Part shown: in pieces, positions 27,011-64,000 of the stretch
Position numbering within the stretch: position 1 is the first letter of the stretch
How the letters are laid out: every line of letters begins with the position of its first letter
Source: Agelaius tricolor
Taxonomy: Eukaryota; Chordata; Aves; Passeriformes; Icteridae
Length of the DNA stretch: 64,000 nt
Assembly: GCA_023055355.1 (NCBI GenBank)
Contig: JALJCS010000004.1
Span: 32,301,744-32,365,743 of the forward strand
Direction of reading: 5' to 3'
Notes under the pieces: generated by a model
The model's database searches: none
Told to the model about the DNA's origin: nothing
Seen by the model: the letters and a program-made list of their open reading frames with translations, nothing else
Translations under genes and position numbers: made by a program

Positions 27011-28989
27011 CACAAGACTTAGTCCTCTTGCCATCCAGCTGAAACACCTTGTCCCTTTGGTTATTTCATTTACTTTTGTAATTTGCATCCTACCAGTAGC
27101 TGCATGTTTAGAAATATTCCATGAATAGAGGCTGATAGTGAAAACCCTTATTTCTGTAACAAGACATAGTTCTAAAAGAAGATAGCAAAAAGGGTGTGTA
27201 ATGATTTAGGTATCTTCTAAAATAATGAAGAGAAACTTAAAAAAAAAGTAAAATTCAACTTTGTATTTTTTTTCTAAAGAGAAAATTTTGTTTTGAAGGG
27301 TGCAAAGCATCAAATTGCTTAGGACGGGAAGAACAAAATGTTACAACTTTCAAGGCTTTCTAAATTATTCTTATAAAAGTTATATTATTGAGCATCTTCA
27401 TGGGTTCAGTTTGCTTGGTTTCATCAGCTAAACACTTTGTTTGATGTTTTCAGGATCTTTTACTGACCAATATTGAGTGATTCAAGGTTGGTTTTTAAAT
27501 TCTTGAACAGTTGCAAAACAGTCTGGTTTTGAATGAAAATGAGAAATTTAAACTAATCCCTCTGTAAGAACATAAAGAGTGACAGAACATAGTCACTATG
27601 TGAAGTGCTCAATGAATGCTAGAATTTACTGTAGCTTTCCAAAACACAAACTGAGTTCTACTGTGAGAGTGTATTGTCTTTATTCGTGTAATCAAAAGGG
27701 ACTTTTTCTAATGGCAACACCCTGTGAGCACTCCTTGTACGTGTTCCTCTCAATCAGAAGACATCAGCAGTGTAGTGCAGTAAACCCCAGTAAAACACCA
27801 TTATTGTGTGCTTCATTTTCATAACAAGCATTGCTTTGAGACATTGAAACACCTAGAAGAGTCCCAGCTGGCTCAGTGTCAGGCTCTCTGCTAAGCTTTA
27901 ATTGCCCTTTCTGAAGTACTTGAGACAATGATACTTCCAACAGACAAAAAGAGAGACAACAAAAAAGAGTTTAAATGCTTGCTTTCACTTTCCCAAGCCT
28001 TCACAATTGGTGGGAAACATAACAAGAAAGCATTCCGCTTCCCAGGAGAGGTTAAATAACCCACATCTGCCAATTTTAAGTGACAACACCGCTTTTCTCT
28101 GTACCCAGCACAAATGTGGCTACTCCTACTCACGGTCATGCCAGTTCAGTCCATCACTTCCTGATGTTGTGGTTTCTTTCATGTAGCATGAAAGGTGTGC
28201 TCCCTGTATAGATACTGTTCTGCAATCCAGGAAATCCAGTGTTAGGGCTGCCCATGTAGGGTTCGTTGTGCTGACCAAACACAGCTACCTTGACTTTCAA
28301 AAATGTTTTCAAAATGCACTGACATTTATACTTCTGGGCATTACTGCTGGCCCTCTCATACCCGGCACGGACTCCTTACATCTGCCAGATGTGCAAGTGT
28401 GGGCTGACACCTGGGGCTGTGCACAGACCTTGCCACCCATGTGCTGCCACAGGACAGGGCATGGCTGACGTGTCAACAGAGAGATGCTGGCACGGAGCTA
28501 GAGGATTCTTGTGCCAAATTCAGCACCGTGCTCCTTAAAGCTGGTGCTTGCTAGCAGTACTTGCAAGGGGTGAGTGAGCTCTGGTGAACTCCCATCTAAA
28601 TGTCTAGGATGGTGCAGCGCTTACTTGCTTTGACAGCCTCAGCAGTTTAGCCCTGGATTTACCTAGTTTGGGCAAAAAAACTCTCCCTAGTCTTGAATTG
28701 CGCAGATGCTGAATTCAGGAATCAGGCATGTTTCTGCTCTACAGCTACAGACCATAGGAAGAAAGGAGGGGACTACTGTCACTGACCTTCCCACTAACAT
28801 TTTTCATGTACACTGAATGAAAAATAGAAGCTGGGAAGTAACTTCTTGCTTGTAATCCCTGCATTAGGCACAATTTATCCTAAAGACAGACCAATTCATT
28901 CTCTGCCCAAATAAATGTATTTTTGCTAAATGATGCTTCTACAAGAAAATGTTCTTCCCACTGAAATTTTCTTTCCAGCTGCATTCTGG

Positions 28990-29019
28990 AGATAAGAGAT
29001 AAGAGATAAGATGATAAGA
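28990..29019. repeat. Short GATAA-type microsatellite
   Basis: AGATAAG units are repeated about four times with small slips. They carry GATA motifs but nothing else points to a regulatory role. Confidence 0.8.
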
Positions 29020-29719
29020 TGCAACACAAAGGAACTTCTAAATATGCTGTGTAACAGTCACTTTATTGCAAAATGTATATTGTAAGATAGAAAATTTGTT
29101 TCACATAGTTCAGCTCTTGAAAGAAATATACAAGCCATGTTCCATTTGCAGAAGGGACAACATGAAATGCAAACTGAGGGCAAGACTGGCCATCTGATTG
29201 CGAGGTGCTCAACTTGTAAAATGGGAGTGAAGCGTCTGTCAGTATTCATATTATCCTGAGTGTTATTTCAGTTCAAGGAACCACTTCATTACTTTTATCT
29301 AGTATATTGTACACTTGTAAGGGGTTTTATTTACCTGAGATTTCTGTTAGTTAGTCTGTAAAGGATAAGTATCTTGTAAACAGTGATGTTGAATTGTGGG
29401 TTTGATAGATGACAATATCTTGACCGTTCTCCTCAACTGGAAGTTAAAAACAATAGAGAAAACGCAGAGATCTCATAGTGTCAAACTTTGGGAAATCAGT
29501 TATTTTTCAATCTAGAACTGTTTCAAAGGAATTTGAATATAGAGAAGCCACTCTGACATAGAGGCATCTTTTGCTTTGAGCTTTTTATACCATTTGCTTA
29601 TGTACTTTGGATATGCTCACTTCAAAGTCAGGGAGTTCTTATTCCCAATTATTTCATTTAACAATACTGTGAATGAGGACAGAAATTATTTTCTTACACT
29701 CCAGGTGCCGTGTAACTAC

Positions 29720-31317
29720 AGGGTTTATTTCATGTATTTCCACATCTCATCTTGTTTGATCATCTGTGCTAATCTTCTGTGAAGCACATTCAAAATATGA
29801 TACAAATGCCAAAAAAGTGCTTTTCATATTATCAAATGGCAAGGCTGCAGGTGACCATAAAAGTCAAAATGTTTCCACTAAGAGCAACCTCAATCTCCCT
29901 TAAACTTTTGGATTAAAGAGGCCTTGCCTTTGGAAACATATGGCATCAGTTCTGAGAAAGTTCACTGTAATTTTCTAAAATTAAGCATAAAGAAAAAAAA
30001 CTGACCATTTCCTTGAATTTTAACATTAAATTCTGTGTTTGGGCAAATGGAATTGCTTACTTTAATCAGCATTAAAGAAACATTTCCAAAACATAGAAGA
30101 CCTGCAGGAGAGGAAGTAATATTTATGATGCTTTCACATATCTTTGTTTCAAAACACAAACATTCTGTGGCAAGCATAGTCACAATAAAAATTGTAGCTC
30201 TTCCATTGCCTCACTAAAGGAGTTCCAAAAGTCCTAATGAGTTCCAAAAGTCCTAAATGAGTTCCAAAGTCCTAACTTATCTTCTCTCTTTGCATCCTCA
30301 TCTGCAAAATTGTAATAACACTTCCACAATTAAGAGAAGTGTTATAAAGATTACTCAGTAAGATGTTTGCTTAGGACTCAAAAAATACCAAGCACTCGGT
30401 TTTATAAATTATATGCTAATTTCTCTTAAACTGCAGTAAAGCCTGAGTCAAGTGATTTGCAAGAAATCCCCATTGTGAGCTTCTGTAGTTAATTTTGAAT
30501 AAGGTTATCTACATAAGAGCTTTATGTAATAAAGAATCATTCATAGCTTAGCATCTTCTTTTTAAACTATTACTGTTAGCTCTGCTAAATATGTCACATA
30601 TTACTAACTGCATGTCAAGTCACTATACTGCATGTCCCTATACTTAGAAAAAAATTTAGAAGATCTATATGAACTATCTATTACTACTTCTTGATTTTCA
30701 TGCTATGGTTGAGAAAACTTGTGCAGAATTCCCTGCAGTTAAGGGCCATGACCAAGAATCTGTTCAGAAACTGACTGAGGAAATTATCCTTGCCTAGAGC
30801 GCCAGCTCAGCAAACACTGAGCAGGTAACAATGTCTCTCCTCATTAAGACAAAATTTAAGCATGTGATTAACTTGCAGAATGTGCTTCATTGCCAAAAAC
30901 ACATGGAAAAATGCTGTCTTGAAAAAGGACTATAAACATATATAATTTGTTGTTATTAGACATGTTATTTGGATTCACCTCAATCAAACTACACAGTTCT
31001 ATGTCTGTTACCTAGTTATGGCTTCATGCCACTGACCACTCCAAGGTCCACCCCTCTGCATTAGGCCATTATTGTACAATATATACAAAAGTATCTAAAA
31101 GCATCCCCTTCCTTTCCAAGCCCTTGGCATATGTGCTTGGTTAGGATTTATCCCCTATTTTTCATTCGGTGATCTTGTATAAATGCTTTTCTGCATGCTG
31201 TCCAGAAAGTGCACATGCTGTCTTGTAAGAGATTTCTGATTTCATAGATGCGGAAAAAATACTCCATCACTTCTGTCTTGCAGCATGAAGCTCTTCCTTG
31301 GCCAAAGCAGCTAGTTC
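29720..31317 (-). other. DOCK8: Probable DOCK8 3' UTR, end not defined
   Basis: This stretch follows the DOCK8 stop. The nearest minus-strand AATAAA I found by eye is at about 29,723-29,728; others are near 29,326 and 29,062-29,067. Which one is used cannot be told from the sequence. A threefold 19-21-bp tandem repeat lies at 30,220-30,275. No coding signal was seen. Confidence 0.35.
30220..30275. repeat. Three-copy tandem repeat of about 19 bp
   Basis: GAGTTCCAAAAGTCCTAAT occurs three times in a row with one-base length changes (AAAT in copy 2, CAAAG for CAAAAG in copy 3). It lies in the probable DOCK8 3' UTR. Confidence 0.9.
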
Positions 31318-63613
<32,296 letters not shown>

Positions 63614-63813
63614 CTGGGGGACACAGATGGAAGAAATACATAATAGTAAATCCATAACTAACTTAATCTAATTAACAGAGAAGAGATCACCTGCAGTTGG
63701 GGTTTCTTTGGGTTTTTTTTAAGGTATGCACATAAATTCATCTAAACAGTTCTTCTCTTTCCCTCTTTCCTTCTTCCCATCCCCCTTTCCACTCAAGGCC
63801 GAAAACCACCTGA

Positions 63814-63840
63814 CAGCAGCAGCAGCAGCAGGAGCAGCAG
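63814..63840. repeat. Short interrupted (CAG)n repeat
   Basis: (CAG)6, GAG, then (CAG)2 on the plus strand, in non-coding DOCK8 intron sequence. On the gene strand it reads CTG. Confidence 0.9.
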
Positions 63841-63937
63841 GGTGCAAATGCACTGCCATCGTGTGCCCAATGGCAGCACTGCAGCTGTACTAATTTTGTA
63901 TTAATTCGGAAAAGTGCCTTGAGCTCTGATTTGCTTC

Positions 63938-63969
63938 CCGCCCCCTCCCCCGTCCAGTCCCCCCCCCGG
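63938..63969 (-). other. G-rich tract with G-quadruplex potential (gene strand)
   Basis: On the minus strand, which is the DOCK8 sense strand, a run of nine G is followed by GG, GGGGG, GGGGG and GGG separated by 1-4 bases. Four runs of at least three G with short loops meet the usual pattern for a G-quadruplex. It is intronic. Confidence 0.6.
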
Positions 63970-64000
63970 ACGCATTAGAGTAAAAGTCATAAAATTCAAA

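Larger units (their letters stand above)
18961..29719. other. Intergenic DOCK8-KANK1 spacer, no gene seen
   Basis: No coding exon was recognised on either strand. The longest open frame (plus strand, 24,823-25,449) resembles no known family. Features seen are homopolymer T runs (19,908-19,920; 20,031-20,044), a pyrimidine tract (26,539-26,578), a palindrome (25,926-25,967), a 15-bp tandem duplication (26,981-27,010) and a GATAA-type microsatellite (28,990-29,019). Enhancers could be here but cannot be read directly. Confidence 0.5.

Noticed and set aside
29058..29120. Alternative DOCK8 last exon (acceptor tttctttcaag, frame containing LCETNFLS, AATAAA overlapping the stop)
   Set aside because: The phase fits, but only CET resembles the known tail. 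The exon at 31,318-31,381 matches far better and is nearer.

Overview
The window is vertebrate nuclear DNA, most likely from a bird. It is AT-rich, has GT-AG introns of roughly 0.4 to 4.6 kb, and carries a solo LTR that I recognise as a family common in bird genomes. There are no bacterial-style operons, and nearly all long open frames are chance frames. The species cannot be read from the sequence. A Z-chromosome origin is only an inference, from the known avian location of the DOCK8-KANK1 block.

Right half (about 31.3-63.6 kb, minus strand): the 3' part of DOCK8, a Cdc42-directed guanine nucleotide exchange factor of the DOCK-C (zizimin-related) group. I placed 26 consecutive coding exons with splice sites. 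All phases agree, giving 3,528 nt of coding sequence: 1,175 residues plus a TAA stop. The 5' half of the gene (N-terminal region, DHR-1 domain) lies beyond the right edge. The exons present encode the helical/armadillo-like middle region and the complete catalytic DHR-2 domain. The last coding exon is only 64 nt (31,318-31,381). Missing it would give a false C-terminus, because an in-frame stop lies a few bases past the preceding donor.

Left half (1-31.3 kb): no protein-coding exon was found. A CpG island at about 17.8-18.96 kb holds a strong minus-strand splice donor and a 12-copy, 29-bp GC-rich minisatellite. Its position downstream of DOCK8 on the same strand matches the promoter and non-coding first exon of KANK1, which follows DOCK8 head-to-tail in other vertebrates. 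Then 1-17.7 kb would be KANK1 first-intron sequence and about 19-31 kb the DOCK8-KANK1 spacer plus the DOCK8 3' UTR. This assignment rests on synteny, not on coding homology.

Other elements: a sense-oriented solo LTR of an endogenous retrovirus in a DOCK8 intron, with its own poly(A) signal; a set of decayed, unrecognised minus-strand open frames ending in a stop plus AATAAA inside another DOCK8 intron (56.4-57.8 kb); a perfect 20-bp-arm palindrome at 25.9 kb; a cluster of inverted repeats at 12.2 kb; several short tandem duplications; and a G-rich tract near the right edge. No tRNA, rRNA, CRISPR array or microbial mobile element was seen. I did not find a clearly new biological system. The 56-58 kb relic is the best candidate for something undescribed.
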